Origin: Marinoscillum sp. 108
GTDB taxonomy: Bacteria; Bacteroidota; Bacteroidia; Cytophagales; Cyclobacteriaceae
Assembly: GCF_902506655.1 (NCBI RefSeq)
Contig: NZ_LR734819.1
Span: 124,001 to 188,000, forward strand
DNA: 64,000 nt
Direction: 5' to 3'
In this document: one piece after another, positions 44,034 through 53,483 of the stretch
How positions within the stretch are numbered: position 1 is the stretch's first letter
Layout: each line of letters begins with the position of its first letter
Notes under the pieces: generated by a model
Told to the model about the DNA's origin: nothing
What the model saw: only the letters and a program-made list of their open reading frames with translations
Databases searched by the model: none
Program-made: the position numbers and the translations under genes

Positions 44034-44425
44034 AAAAAGACATCCAATTTCCACAGATTGAAAAGGTATTCGTTTCTGTGGTCAGAGAAAAAGATGCAGA
44101 GCAATGGCGAGTGTATCTGCTCAACAGAAGCGATAAACACCTGGATACCGTGATGGTGACCAGCAAGGGCTATGGCATCAAAGGGGGCGAGGAGCAAAAA
44201 ACCTCTGTTCTTCGCCACATGATTCCCAGGATAGAGTCTGGCGAATATGCCCTGATAGAGCCTATAGATGAGCAGGTCTTTCACCTGAACAACGAGTATT
44301 GGGTGAGTTTTTTTATCGATGGCCAGCTCTATGATAAGAAGTACATCTTTGTGCCCGAAACCATCATCAAAGAGAACCTCAGCTATATAGACGAACTACA
44401 GACAGAGGGCGTGTTGCATCAGTAA
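44030..44425 (+). CDS. Conserved hypothetical protein after lipB
   Basis: I do not recognise a function for this 131-residue soluble protein. It is beta-rich: VFVSVVREKDAEQWRVYLLN (about 13-32), a lysine/glycine turn SKGYGIKGGEEQKTS (about 45-59), and NEYWVSFFIDGQLYDKKYIF (about 88-107), ending in an acidic helix. No signal peptide or metal motif is present. It overlaps lipB by four bases (ATGA), so it is co-translated with it; a link to lipoylation is possible but unsupported by motifs. Confidence 0.75.
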   Translation: MKKDIQFPQIEKVFVSVVREKDAEQWRVYLLNRSDKHLDTVMVTSKGYGIKGGEEQKTSVLRHMIPRIESGEYALIEPIDEQVFHLNNEYWVSFFIDGQLYDKKYIFVPETIIKENLSYIDELQTEGVLHQ

Positions 44426-44487
44426 GCGCCGATATTTGGATTCATAGCTCCGTATTTTGTAATTTAAGTTCACCAATTTGTCGTTCT

Positions 44488-45210
44488 ATGGATCAGCGCC
44501 TGAAGAATCTGTTGATACTCGATATCGAAACAGTAGCCAACTCAAAAGAATATCACAAGCTTAATACGGATCTCCAGAGGCTCTGGGAGAAAAAAGCTAA
44601 CTTTCTCAGGAATGAGGAAGAGCTTACCGCCGAAGAACTTTATGAAAAACGGGCGGGAATTTATGCCGAGTTTGGTAAAGTGATCACTGTGGCATTTGGT
44701 ATTTTCCATGAAGACCAGGGTGAGCTGAATATCAGGATTAAGTCCATATCTGGTCACGACGAGCGGCAGCTTCTTACGGAAGTAAAAAACTTTTTGGAAA
44801 CAAAATTTGACCCAGAGTACTTACGTCTATGTGCACATAATGGAAAGGAGTTCGATTTTCCGTATCTTAGCCGCCGCATGCTGATCAATGGGATCAAGCT
44901 GCCCTACGTACTGGACAATGCCGGTAAGAAGCCATGGGAGGTCAATTTTTTGGACACCCTGGAAATGTGGAAGTTTGGTGATCGGAAAAATTTCACCTCT
45001 CTGGATCTGCTCACCACCATTTTTGACATCCCCTCAAGTAAAACAGACATAGACGGATCCATGGTGAATGAAGTATATTACACTAAAGAAAAAGGCCTGG
45101 AACGAATAGAAAAATACTGCCAGGGAGATGTGATAGCTACCGCACAATTATTTTTAAAAATGCATGCACTTCCCATAGTGGATCCCAAAAACATTACAAT
45201 AGTTACATAA
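44488..45210 (+). CDS. PolB-type 3'-5' exonuclease
   Basis: The 240-residue protein carries the three DEDDy exonuclease motifs: LILDIETVA (Exo I, about residues 8-16), CAHNGKEFDFPYLSRRM (Exo II, about 113-129) and RIEKYCQGDVIATAQL (Exo III, about 205-220). It matches the family of stand-alone exonuclease domains related to DNA polymerase B, found without a polymerase. It would remove 3' nucleotides from DNA or RNA. It lies seven bases before rnr, which suggests a role in RNA or stress-related nucleic-acid processing. Confidence 0.88.
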   Translation: MDQRLKNLLILDIETVANSKEYHKLNTDLQRLWEKKANFLRNEEELTAEELYEKRAGIYAEFGKVITVAFGIFHEDQGELNIRIKSISGHDERQLLTEVKNFLETKFDPEYLRLCAHNGKEFDFPYLSRRMLINGIKLPYVLDNAGKKPWEVNFLDTLEMWKFGDRKNFTSLDLLTTIFDIPSSKTDIDGSMVNEVYYTKEKGLERIEKYCQGDVIATAQLFLKMHALPIVDPKNITIVT

Positions 45211-45217
45211 GCTCTAT

Positions 45218-47380
45218 ATGAGTAAGAAAAGAAAGAACAAAACAGAAAAACCCCAGCAGAAATCATCTAATGTAAAGCGCATAAAAGACCAGGTAAGAGG
45301 TGTATTTGCTCATCACATAGGTGAGCGTTTCAGCTACAGACAGCTAATCAAAGAGCTGGGTCTGCGTGATAAGAAGTCCAAAGAATCACTCAAAGACATC
45401 CTTTTCGGGATGGAATCCAAAGGCCAACTGGCCAAAGCACCCGACGGGCGCTTCATCAGTGCGTATGAGCCCGAAACCATAGAAGGTCGCGTGGATCATG
45501 TGAATGCCCGCTTTGCCTATATCATTAGTGACCAGTCAGAGGATGACATTTGGGTCAAAACCGACGATCTCAAGTTTGCCATTGACAAGGACATTGTAAA
45601 AGTCCAGATAACCAAACCCGGTAATGATGGATTCAGGCCAGAGGGTAAGGTGGTAGAGCTCGTTTCACGGGCCAAAGAAGAATTTGTGGGACGTATTGAG
45701 CTATCACCAAAGTTTGCCTTTGTGGTGCCAGATAGTAGAAACATCCATTTTGACGTGTTTGTGTACCCTGAGAAAATCATGAAGGCCAAACACAACGATA
45801 AGGTGATGGTGAAAATCACCCGATGGCATGACGCCAAAAATCGGAGCCCGATGGGTGAGGTGACGGCCGTATTGGGTGCTGCCGGTGAAAATGAAGCCGA
45901 AATTCACTCCATCATGGCGGAGTTTGGGTTGCCATTCAAATTTCCCGAGAGCATAGAAGATGCAGCAGCTAAAATCCCTACGGAGATTTCTGCTGAAGAT
46001 CTCAAGGATCGCCGCGACTTTAGAAACATCACCACCTTTACTGTGGACCCGGAGGATGCCAAAGATTTTGATGATGCATTGTCGATTGAAAAACTGGACA
46101 ATGGTGACTATGAGATAGGCATTCACATTGCCGATGTGTCTCACTATGTCACACCCAAATCGGCATTGGAGAAAGAAGCAGTACAGCGGGCTACGTCGGT
46201 CTATTTGGTGGACCGAACCATCCCTATGCTTCCAGAAAAGCTTTCCAATGGACTCTGTTCACTCCGACCTAATGAGGATAAGCTGACATTTTCAGCCTCA
46301 TTCGTGATGGATACAGAGGGTAAAGTGAAGAAAAAATGGTTTGGACGTACCATTATCCATTCCAACAGAAGGTTTACCTATGAGGATGCCCAGATAGGGA
46401 TAGAGACCGGAGAAGGAGACTATGCCACCGAGCTGCAACTGCTCAACAGCATTGCTCACAAACTAAGAGACAAGCGATTCAAGAATGGTGCTGTCAACTT
46501 CGAAACCACAGAGGTAAAATTCCAGCTGGACGAAAAAGGAAAGCCCCTGGCAGTAGTGCCAAAAGTGCGTAAGGATGCGCACAAAATGATCGAGGAATTC
46601 ATGCTCCTGGCCAACAGAGAGGTGGCTACCTATATCTATAAGTGGGGCAAAGGGGAAAATGGGAAGTACACCTTTGTGTATAGAACCCACGACAACCCGG
46701 ACCCGGAAAAGCTTGAAAACTTTTCCAAGTTTGCGGCCAAGTTTGGTCACAAAATGAATGTATCCGGAGACATCTCCCAAAGCCTTAATAAGCTCATGGA
46801 TGAGATCACTGGCAAACCGGAGCAGAATGTGCTGGAGCAGTTGGCCATACGCTCCATGGCCAAAGCCAAGTATACCACAGAGCCTAAAGGTCATTTCGGC
46901 CTGGCCTTTGATCATTATACACACTTTACTTCTCCCATCCGCCGGTATCCTGATGTGATGGTGCACCGCTTGTTGTGGCACTATCTGCAAGGAGGAAAAT
47001 CCGTGGAGGTAGAACCTGAAGAGAAAAAATGTGTTCACTCTTCCGAACGCGAGAAGAATGCTGCGGATGCTGAACGCGCCTCTATCAAATACAAGCAGGT
47101 GGAATTTATGCAGAGCATGCTGGGCGAGGATTTTGAAGGCATTGTTTCCGGAGTAACCGAATGGGGAATCTTCGTGGAAATAGTAGAGACCAAGTGCGAG
47201 GGCATGGTGAGGTTGGCCGATCTGGATGATGATTTCTATGAATTTGACGAGAAAAATTACCGCATCATTGGTAAGCGAAACAAACGGATCATCACACTCG
47301 GTGATAAGTTGATGGTGAAGGTCGTGAAAACTGATATCGATCGAAGGACCATCGATCTGGACCTGGTTCAGGAGGACTGA
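45218..47380 (+). CDS. rnr: Ribonuclease R
   Basis: RNase R is a processive 3'-5' exoribonuclease that degrades structured RNA. The 720-residue protein has a basic N-terminus, a winged-helix region (FSYRQLIKELGLRDK), cold-shock domains (about 85-225), and the RNB catalytic domain with DPEDAKDFDDALS (residues 277-289), whose aspartates bind Mg2+. An S1 domain closes the protein (about 630-715, FEGIVSGVTEWGIFVEI). It follows the exonuclease gene by seven bases. A small hairpin with a bulged G (47382-47399) comes right after the stop. Confidence 0.96.
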   Translation: MSKKRKNKTEKPQQKSSNVKRIKDQVRGVFAHHIGERFSYRQLIKELGLRDKKSKESLKDILFGMESKGQLAKAPDGRFISAYEPETIEGRVDHVNARFAYIISDQSEDDIWVKTDDLKFAIDKDIVKVQITKPGNDGFRPEGKVVELVSRAKEEFVGRIELSPKFAFVVPDSRNIHFDVFVYPEKIMKAKHNDKVMVKITRWHDAKNRSPMGEVTAVLGAAGENEAEIHSIMAEFGLPFKFPESIEDAAAKIPTEISAEDLKDRRDFRNITTFTVDPEDAKDFDDALSIEKLDNGDYEIGIHIADVSHYVTPKSALEKEAVQRATSVYLVDRTIPMLPEKLSNGLCSLRPNEDKLTFSASFVMDTEGKVKKKWFGRTIIHSNRRFTYEDAQIGIETGEGDYATELQLLNSIAHKLRDKRFKNGAVNFETTEVKFQLDEKGKPLAVVPKVRKDAHKMIEEFMLLANREVATYIYKWGKGENGKYTFVYRTHDNPDPEKLENFSKFAAKFGHKMNVSGDISQSLNKLMDEITGKPEQNVLEQLAIRSMAKAKYTTEPKGHFGLAFDHYTHFTSPIRRYPDVMVHRLLWHYLQGGKSVEVEPEEKKCVHSSEREKNAADAERASIKYKQVEFMQSMLGEDFEGIVSGVTEWGIFVEIVETKCEGMVRLADLDDDFYEFDEKNYRIIGKRNKRIITLGDKLMVKVVKTDIDRRTIDLDLVQED

Positions 47381-47506
47381 TCCAGGCGCATTGCGCTGGT
47401 CAAACAGAGGAACACTCAGAGAACCGAAGCTTGCCATGCCTGACTTTGGTCAACAATCGTCTGTTTGTGGGAGTTTTGCTTTTATTTGCTACAGAAATAT
47501 CACCTC

Positions 47507-48481
47507 ATGAAATCAATCCCTGAACTTCAGGAACTTCTAGACAAAGGCATTGCCGGGTTAGACTTTGGCCATGAGCCAAGAAACCTTTACGAACCCATTT
47601 CATACATCATGTCTCTGGGGGGGAAGCGTATGCGTCCGCTTTTGACTTTGCTGGGTTACCAGCTGGGGAAAGGGGACTGTGAGCGAATCGTCAGACCAGC
47701 ATTGGCTGTAGAGGTTTTTCACAACTTCACACTGATGCATGATGACATCATGGATGAAGCTCCCCTTCGGAGGGGTGAACCCACGGTGCACGAAAAATGG
47801 AACAATACAGTGGCGATCCTCAGCGGTGACACCATGCTGGTGAAAGCCTATGACTTGCTGCTGGAGCTGGATCCGGCGCTTTTGCCGGAGGCCTTGCGCT
47901 TGTTCAATCAATGCGCTGTGGAGGTGTGTGAGGGGCAGCAGATAGATATGAACTTTGAGTCTGAGGAGCGTGTGAGTGTGGAAGAATACATTGGCATGAT
48001 CCGATTGAAAACGGCCGTGTTACTGGGTTTTAGTCTGGAGTACGGCGCCCTTATGGCTGGTATGCCCGTGGAGGTACGCAAGCAACTATATGATGTGGGC
48101 GTGAAGATGGGTATAGGCTTTCAGCTGATGGACGATCTGCTGGATGTATATGCCGACCAGGCCAAATTTGGCAAGCAGGTGGGGGGAGACATTATTTCTA
48201 ATAAGAAAACGTTTCTTCTGATCAAGGCTCAGGAATTGGCGGTGGGTGATCAGAAAGCGCGGCTAAGCAACTGGCTGTCCATGAGGGAGTTTGATCCCGC
48301 AGAGAAGGTGACTGCTGTGACCAAAATCTATGATGAGTTGGGGATAAAGGCATTGACCACTCAGCTTATGAATCAGTATTTTGATGAATCTTTCACATTA
48401 TTGGATAGTTTAGCCGCTGATGCCGAGGGAAAATCGCTTTTGCGAGGCTTTGCCGGGCAGCTGATGAAAAGAGAAAAATAA
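47507..48481 (+). CDS. Polyprenyl diphosphate synthase
   Basis: The 324-residue enzyme condenses isopentenyl units onto an allylic diphosphate, giving the side chain for menaquinone or a related lipid. Family motifs are complete: GGKRMRP (38-44), first Asp-rich motif DDIMDEAPLRRG (79-90), GQQIDMNFE, and second Asp-rich motif DDLLD (209-213). Chain length cannot be read with certainty. I chose ATG at 47507 rather than an in-frame GTG-type start at 47465, which adds residues unlike the family. The rhomboid gene starts at the base after its stop. Confidence 0.92.
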   Translation: MKSIPELQELLDKGIAGLDFGHEPRNLYEPISYIMSLGGKRMRPLLTLLGYQLGKGDCERIVRPALAVEVFHNFTLMHDDIMDEAPLRRGEPTVHEKWNNTVAILSGDTMLVKAYDLLLELDPALLPEALRLFNQCAVEVCEGQQIDMNFESEERVSVEEYIGMIRLKTAVLLGFSLEYGALMAGMPVEVRKQLYDVGVKMGIGFQLMDDLLDVYADQAKFGKQVGGDIISNKKTFLLIKAQELAVGDQKARLSNWLSMREFDPAEKVTAVTKIYDELGIKALTTQLMNQYFDESFTLLDSLAADAEGKSLLRGFAGQLMKREK

Positions 48482-49105
48482 ATGATTTCACTTACTACCC
48501 TTATTATCATAGTGACGGTGCTGGTTAGTCTGGCAGCTTTCAACAAAGCAGAGGTATTCCAAAAGTCGCTCATGAACCCTTATTTAGTGTTTCATAAAAA
48601 GGAATACTGGAGACTGATCGCTTCCGGCTTTATCCATGGAAGCTACATTCACCTCGGATTCAACATGTTCACTTTTTATTTTTTTGGAAGAGTTGTAGAG
48701 CAGGTTTTTGGCCAGGTGCTCGGAGGTAGCAGTACCATTGTTTTTGTGCTGTTTTATCTCTCCGCTATAGTGGTTTCCGACCTACCCGTGGCTTTCAAAA
48801 GAAAGAACGACATTCATTACAACAGCCTGGGAGCTTCCGGGGCAGTTTCGGCCATGGTTTTTGCCAGTATTCTTTACTATCCGCTGAATGACATCTGCCT
48901 TTATGGTATTTTTTGCCTTCCCGGATTTATTCTGGGGATTATATATGTCGTTTATTCTTACTACCAGGGGCGCAATATGAGTGATAATATCAACCACGAG
49001 GCGCACCTGTATGGAGCCATTTATGGAGCTATTTTTGGGATTGTGGTAAACCCTCACTCCGCCATAAGCTTCATAGATCAGATTAAAACCTATCGTATTT
49101 TTTAG
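48482..49105 (+). CDS. Rhomboid intramembrane serine protease
   Basis: The 207-residue protein has six membrane helices and the rhomboid dyad: Ser119 in NSLGASGAVSA and His175 in NHEAHLYGAIYG, which also supplies the HxxGxxxG helix motif. The loop-1 region (EYWRLIASGFIHGSYIHLGFN) is typical. Rhomboids cleave membrane proteins within the bilayer. It starts directly after the polyprenyl synthase stop (TAAATG), so they share a transcript, but no functional link is evident. Confidence 0.93.
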   Translation: MISLTTLIIIVTVLVSLAAFNKAEVFQKSLMNPYLVFHKKEYWRLIASGFIHGSYIHLGFNMFTFYFFGRVVEQVFGQVLGGSSTIVFVLFYLSAIVVSDLPVAFKRKNDIHYNSLGASGAVSAMVFASILYYPLNDICLYGIFCLPGFILGIIYVVYSYYQGRNMSDNINHEAHLYGAIYGAIFGIVVNPHSAISFIDQIKTYRIF

Positions 49106-49164
49106 CCCTGTTGACAAACCCCCGGTTGGCGCGGGCGTTATTCTTTTCCCAAAAATGAAAGCCG

Positions 49165-49638
49165 ATGAATCAATCTTTTACCTTCGAATACCAAAGACTT
49201 ACCTACGATGAGCTCACCCCGGCTGATCAGCAGTTGATAGATGCCGCTATGCAGGCCCTGGACGGGGCACACGCTCCTTACTCCCACTTTCAGGTGGGTA
49301 GTGCGGTATTGATGGCTGATGGTAGCGTGGTGACGGGTAATAACCAGGAGAATGCGGCCTATCCCTCCGGTCTGTGTGCCGAGCGAGTAGCCCTTTTTGC
49401 AGCCAAGTCACAGTCGAAGCAACCCATACAGGCGATTACAGTGGTGGCCAGAAATGCTCAAGGAGAAATGGCGGATGCCTTTTCATGTGGCAACTGTCGT
49501 CAGGTGATGCTGGAGTATGCAGGTCAGCAGCAGGAAGGTCTGAGAGTGATCATGGGAGACCGAACGGGTCATTTTATTGTTTTGGCTGATACAAGACAAC
49601 TTTTACCCTTTTCTTTCGGGTCAGAAACGCTGGGTTAA
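49165..49638 (+). CDS. cdd: Cytidine deaminase
   Basis: The enzyme deaminates cytidine and deoxycytidine in pyrimidine salvage. The 157-residue protein is the small homotetrameric type: GAHAPYSHFQVGSAVL (about 34-49), the catalytic GLCAERVALFAA with the zinc Cys and catalytic Glu (about 69-80), and the second zinc pair CGNCRQVMLEY (about 108-118). An N-terminal extension of about 20 residues is present. It stands between the rhomboid and glnS genes. Confidence 0.95.
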   Translation: MNQSFTFEYQRLTYDELTPADQQLIDAAMQALDGAHAPYSHFQVGSAVLMADGSVVTGNNQENAAYPSGLCAERVALFAAKSQSKQPIQAITVVARNAQGEMADAFSCGNCRQVMLEYAGQQQEGLRVIMGDRTGHFIVLADTRQLLPFSFGSETLG

Positions 49639-49729
49639 TTCCCGATGACCGAGACTTTTTGGTTACTCTTCCAAAACACTCTCTTTTCTTTGTCGTTTCT
49701 ATTTAATTTGCGTCAAATTTTTCAATTGT

Positions 49730-51385
49730 ATGGAAACTGTAAAGCGAGAATCACTGAATTTCATTGAGCAACTGATCGAGAATGATCTGAATAGCGGCAA
49801 GCACCAGGCGATTCAAACACGTTTCCCTCCGGAGCCCAATGGTTATTTGCATATTGGTCATGCCAAATCCATTTGTCTCAACTTTGGTCTGGCGGAAAAA
49901 TTCAACGGAAAATGCAATCTGCGTTTTGATGACACCAATCCTGAAAAGGAAGATGTGGAGTATGTGGATTCTATCAAGAAAGACATCAAATGGCTGGGCT
50001 TTGAGTGGGATGGGGAGCATTATGCTTCGGACTACTTTGGCACCCTCTATGGCTTTGCTCAGGCGCTGATCAAAAAAGGAAGTGCCTATGTGGATGACCT
50101 GAGTCAGGAGGCCTTCAACGAAATAAAAGGAACACCGACAGTTCCCGGAAAGCATAGCCCATTTCGCGAACGAAGCGTGGAAGAAAACCTTCTCTTGTTT
50201 GAAGAGATGAAGGATGGAAAGTATAAAAATGGTGAGAAAGTCCTTCGTGCCAAAATTGACATGTCTTCTCCCAATATGCACATGCGTGATCCTATTTTAT
50301 ACAGGATCAGGCACACGGAGCATCATCGCACTGGCAATGAGTGGTGCATTTATCCTACTTATGACTTTGCCCATGGCCAGTCAGATAGTATTGAGCATGT
50401 GACACACTCACTTTGTACGCTGGAGTTTGAGGTGCACAGGCCACTGTATGAGTGGCTGATTAAGGAATTGGAAATTTTTCCATCTAAGCAGACGGAGTTT
50501 GCCAGGCTCAATCTGAGCTATACAGTAGTGAGTAAGAGAAAATTGCTGGAGTTGGTGGAAGGAAAATATGTGGCCGGCTGGGATGACCCCCGAATGCCTA
50601 CAATATCAGGTATCAGAAGAAGAGGCTTTACACCTGAGGCTGTGAAGACTTTCATCAAAAAAGTGGGTGTGGCCCGCAGGGATGGTATTACCGATGTGGC
50701 GTTGCTAGAGCATGCCGTACGTGAGGACCTCAACAGAAGATGTAATCGGGTTTTTGGGATTCTTGATCCAGTGAAGTTGGTGATTACCAACTGGCCAGAG
50801 GATAAGGAAGAGGTGATGACCGCTGTGAATAATCCGGAGGATGAGGCTGCAGGAACCCGCGAAATGCTTTTCACAAGAGAACTGTACATAGACCGTGCAG
50901 ACTTCATGGAAGACCCGCCAAGCCCGAAGAAATGGTACCGCCTGGGCCCGGACCGTGAGGTACGGCTTAAGTATGGCTACATCATCAAATGTACGGGTTT
51001 TGACAAAGGGGCCGATGGTGAGATCGCCACTATCTATGCCGAATATGACCCTGAAACCAGAAGTGGCCAGGACACCAGCGGAAAGAAAGTAAAGGGAACA
51101 TTGGGATGGGTGTCTGTGAAGCATGCGGTGCATGCAGAGATCAGGCTTTATGACCGACTCTTTCATACAGAGAACCTAAATGATATCGAAGATGATTTTA
51201 AAAACCACCTAAATCCCAATTCACTGGAGATCAATGACAAGGTGGTTTTGGAAGGTTCTTTGAAGAACGCCAAGGTGGATGATCTGGTGCAGTTTGAGCG
51301 TGTTGGGTATTTCAGGGTGGATGAGGATAGCACAGCAGATAAGCTCGTTTTCAACCGTACCATTACACTGAGAGATAACTGGTAA
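49730..51385 (+). CDS. glnS: Glutaminyl-tRNA synthetase
   Basis: GlnRS charges tRNA-Gln directly. The 551-residue protein has the class I motifs [15 protein letters not shown] (HIGH at 41-44) and VVSKRKL (about 266-272, the KMSKS equivalent in its GlnRS form), plus [20 protein letters not shown]. The C-terminal anticodon-binding beta-barrels are complete ([20 protein letters not shown]). The direct route matches what is known for most Bacteroidota. A bidirectional terminator lies 100 bases downstream. Confidence 0.97.
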   Translation: METVKRESLNFIEQLIENDLNSGKHQAIQTRFPPEPNGYLHIGHAKSICLNFGLAEKFNGKCNLRFDDTNPEKEDVEYVDSIKKDIKWLGFEWDGEHYASDYFGTLYGFAQALIKKGSAYVDDLSQEAFNEIKGTPTVPGKHSPFRERSVEENLLLFEEMKDGKYKNGEKVLRAKIDMSSPNMHMRDPILYRIRHTEHHRTGNEWCIYPTYDFAHGQSDSIEHVTHSLCTLEFEVHRPLYEWLIKELEIFPSKQTEFARLNLSYTVVSKRKLLELVEGKYVAGWDDPRMPTISGIRRRGFTPEAVKTFIKKVGVARRDGITDVALLEHAVREDLNRRCNRVFGILDPVKLVITNWPEDKEEVMTAVNNPEDEAAGTREMLFTRELYIDRADFMEDPPSPKKWYRLGPDREVRLKYGYIIKCTGFDKGADGEIATIYAEYDPETRSGQDTSGKKVKGTLGWVSVKHAVHAEIRLYDRLFHTENLNDIEDDFKNHLNPNSLEINDKVVLEGSLKNAKVDDLVQFERVGYFRVDEDSTADKLVFNRTITLRDNW

Positions 51386-51482
51386 GGGGATGGGTGGCGC
51401 CCTATGACCAATCAAAAATTACGGGCTGTCCATTTCTGAAGAACAACTGTCCATTTTTGATCACATCATCAATGGTATTAAA

Positions 51483-51524
51483 CAAAAAAAAATCCTGCTC
51501 CGATACCTCGGGCAGGATTTTTTG
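51483..51524. terminator. Bidirectional terminator between glnS and a lipoprotein gene
   Basis: AAAATCCTGC (51489-51498) pairs with GCAGGATTTT (51512-51521), and the stem continues as CCGA/TCGG after a one-base bulge. A runs before and T runs after let it serve glnS on the plus strand and the lipoprotein gene on the minus strand. The rest of 51386-51541 holds only a 10-base direct repeat (CTGTCCATTT at 51426 and 51447). Confidence 0.85.
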
Positions 51525-51541
51525 ATTGTATGAAGAGAGTA

Positions 51542-52060
51542 TTATTTCTTCAGTTTAAGGGTCATAGAGATAGCGAATACGTCATCCTCGCCATCCTCGT
51601 CCATGTCCTCTTCGTACTCTTCAGCATAGAAAAGCTCCATTTTGCTGGATGTTAGAGACTTCACAGTGATCACGTCGGTTTCTGTTCCACTAGTCAAAGA
51701 CAACTTTTTGTTGTCAGCGCTAAGGCTCCAGGTTCCGCTTTCGTTACCTTCTGAAGAGGTCACGGTAAACTTGGAATCTTTGGTAAAAGTCCACTTCATT
51801 CCATCAAATTCATTCATTTCTTCGATGAACTCCTCTTCGAATGCTTCAGCTTCGGCTTGAGTAAGGTCGAAAGCTTCAATAATGTAATCGATAAAGTCCA
51901 CCTCGTTAATGGTGATTGAAATGTCTACAGACTCATAAGCCCACACTCCTACCAGCGGAGATTCAGGTTCATTGTCATCATCATCATCCTTACAGGACGT
52001 AAACACGAGCGATCCACTGACCATCAGCAGAAGTGCTCCCAGGTTAAACCATTTTTTCAT
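51542..52060 (-). CDS. Surface-type lipoprotein, lipocalin-like
   Basis: I chose ATG at 52060 (172 residues), which gives a clean lipoprotein signal ending LVFTSC. The mature protein begins CKDDDDDNEPE; an acidic run after the lipid cysteine is the known lipoprotein export signal that sends proteins to the cell surface in Bacteroidota. The rest is small and beta-rich (LVGVWAYESVDISITI, MKWTFTKDSKFTVTSSEGNE, GTWSLSADNKKLSLTSG), like the lipocalin-like lipoproteins of the phylum, and is very acidic (EEYEEDMDEDGEDD near the end). Ligand unknown. Confidence 0.8.
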   Translation of the reverse strand: MKKWFNLGALLLMVSGSLVFTSCKDDDDDNEPESPLVGVWAYESVDISITINEVDFIDYIIEAFDLTQAEAEAFEEEFIEEMNEFDGMKWTFTKDSKFTVTSSEGNESGTWSLSADNKKLSLTSGTETDVITVKSLTSSKMELFYAEEYEEDMDEDGEDDVFAISMTLKLKK

Positions 52061-52085
52061 TTGTTCTATTAATTTGAGTTTTTGA

Positions 52086-52129
52086 CCTTCAGGTGAAGGC
52101 CGCATTGGTCTGGCAAACCAAATGCCAGA
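52086..52129. repeat. Two inverted repeats upstream of the lipoprotein gene
   Basis: CCTTCA/TGAAGG (52086-52099) and TCTGGCA/TGCCAGA (52109-52115, 52123-52129) lie 26 to 69 bases before the lipoprotein ATG. Neither is followed by a T run on the minus strand, so they are more likely operators than terminators of the gene upstream. The interval 52061-52211 holds nothing else I can name. Confidence 0.35.
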
Positions 52130-52211
52130 ATCAGTACAAAAGACCCGGTTCAGAACAAATAGAGGGCGAAAAATATCTGAGTGGCATTAGGTTTACACGA
52201 TCGGCAATTCC

Positions 52212-53348
52212 TCAAAAATTGCGGTAATACACCCGCATCTTGTTGATCACCTGGTCGTAGATGGGGGCAGTGAATTCTTCAAACATCCATTGTGGGTTAG
52301 GAATTGGGAGCTCTATCTTATTGACCAATGCCTTGTCTTCATCAGTGAGGGCTCGTTCGTCACCATTGAAGCTAGCCCATCGCACAGCCCATGTGTATTC
52401 ACTTGGAAACTTCTCCTGGCTGATGACTTTATTGAGGTCATTGTCAAGTATTTTAAAGTCCAGCAAGCCTGTTCCAGTGATGGCTTTCTCATGCACGGTC
52501 ACGGTCGCTTTCACGGTGCCATAGACTGGAGCCCTGCCCTCATCGCTCAGCAGTACACTATCTCGGCTCACCTCACGGGTGACTTTGTTGCTAAATACAT
52601 TTCCCAGAGCAAACTGATCAAACTCCATGCGAATGATGTGGTCTACAAACTCCAGCTGCTGAGCCTGGGCCTCATCGGGGGTATAAAACCTGACGTATTC
52701 GCTGATTACATGATTGTGCAGGTACTCGTTGATTTTGTTCACAAAAAACTCATGCCGAATGGTGAACATCCGGGCAGGAGTAGGGATCGGCTCTACCACC
52801 ACCTTGAGGGTGGCGTGGTACAGGGCTTCCTGCAGCTTATCCTCTACATCTTTATACCTCGGCACAAAATACTGCACGCTCGAGAAGTGCTGGTGGGCCT
52901 CAATGGCCTTCTGACGGTTTTGCTTTTGGTTCAGGGCAGCCATACCCAACTGATAGCGTGCTTCTGCAGCGTTTCTTTTGGCAGTGGCTAGCTCTGTATC
53001 ATATTTCACGGGGTTTGGTACCACCTCCCTACAGCCCGGGCACCGCAGGATTTCATCGTAGAGATAATTGATGCTTTGGTAATTGCTCACTACTGGCTCC
53101 CATTTAAGCTGATCCATGGAGAGCTTTGCGCGCTCTACATTGCTGAGGTGAGACTCTACCGCATATTTATAGGCTTTGGCCAATGTAGACGCAGCTTTCT
53201 TGTGGTCATCATTTCCGCGCAGGCGGTGTATCGCCTGTGCCACAGCTTTGTCATAGTCACCCTTTTGAAGTGCTTTTTTGCCACTTGAGCAGGCGCTGAT
53301 CAAGAGAATAAAAAGAGAAATGATGAGGAGATTGTAGAAAGTTTTCAT
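52212..53348 (-). CDS. TPR-like lipoprotein of unknown function
   Basis: ATG at 53348 gives 378 residues with a lipoprotein signal (LLIISLFILLISACSSG); an in-frame start 48 bases upstream would hide it. The N-terminal third is helical and TPR-like (KKALQKGDYDKAVAQAIHRL, about 21-40; ARYQLGMAALNQKQNRQKA). A CPGC pair (about residues 102-105) could form a disulfide or bind metal. The C-terminal half is mixed and ends in PQWMFEEFTAPIYDQVINKM. I do not recognise a named family. It is followed by the surface lipoprotein gene on the same strand. Confidence 0.75.
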   Translation of the reverse strand: MKTFYNLLIISLFILLISACSSGKKALQKGDYDKAVAQAIHRLRGNDDHKKAASTLAKAYKYAVESHLSNVERAKLSMDQLKWEPVVSNYQSINYLYDEILRCPGCREVVPNPVKYDTELATAKRNAAEARYQLGMAALNQKQNRQKAIEAHQHFSSVQYFVPRYKDVEDKLQEALYHATLKVVVEPIPTPARMFTIRHEFFVNKINEYLHNHVISEYVRFYTPDEAQAQQLEFVDHIIRMEFDQFALGNVFSNKVTREVSRDSVLLSDEGRAPVYGTVKATVTVHEKAITGTGLLDFKILDNDLNKVISQEKFPSEYTWAVRWASFNGDERALTDEDKALVNKIELPIPNPQWMFEEFTAPIYDQVINKMRVYYRNF

Positions 53349-53483
53349 GTACTGCTGATTTGGGACTAAAGATAGGGATACCAGAAATAATGCCAACCAA
53401 AGATGATGAGACTTATTAAAGTCCTGTTTAATGTGGTAAAAATTTAATATTTTGAAGAATAATTAACCTAAAGCCGTACTAAA

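Noticed and set aside
47382-47399. Terminator directly after rnr
   Set aside because: The small hairpin has a bulge and no T run follows, so intrinsic termination is unlikely.
46463-47437. Minus-strand frame of 324 codons opposite rnr
   Set aside because: It is antisense to the conserved RNB and S1 domains of RNase R and shows no domain or plausible operon context.
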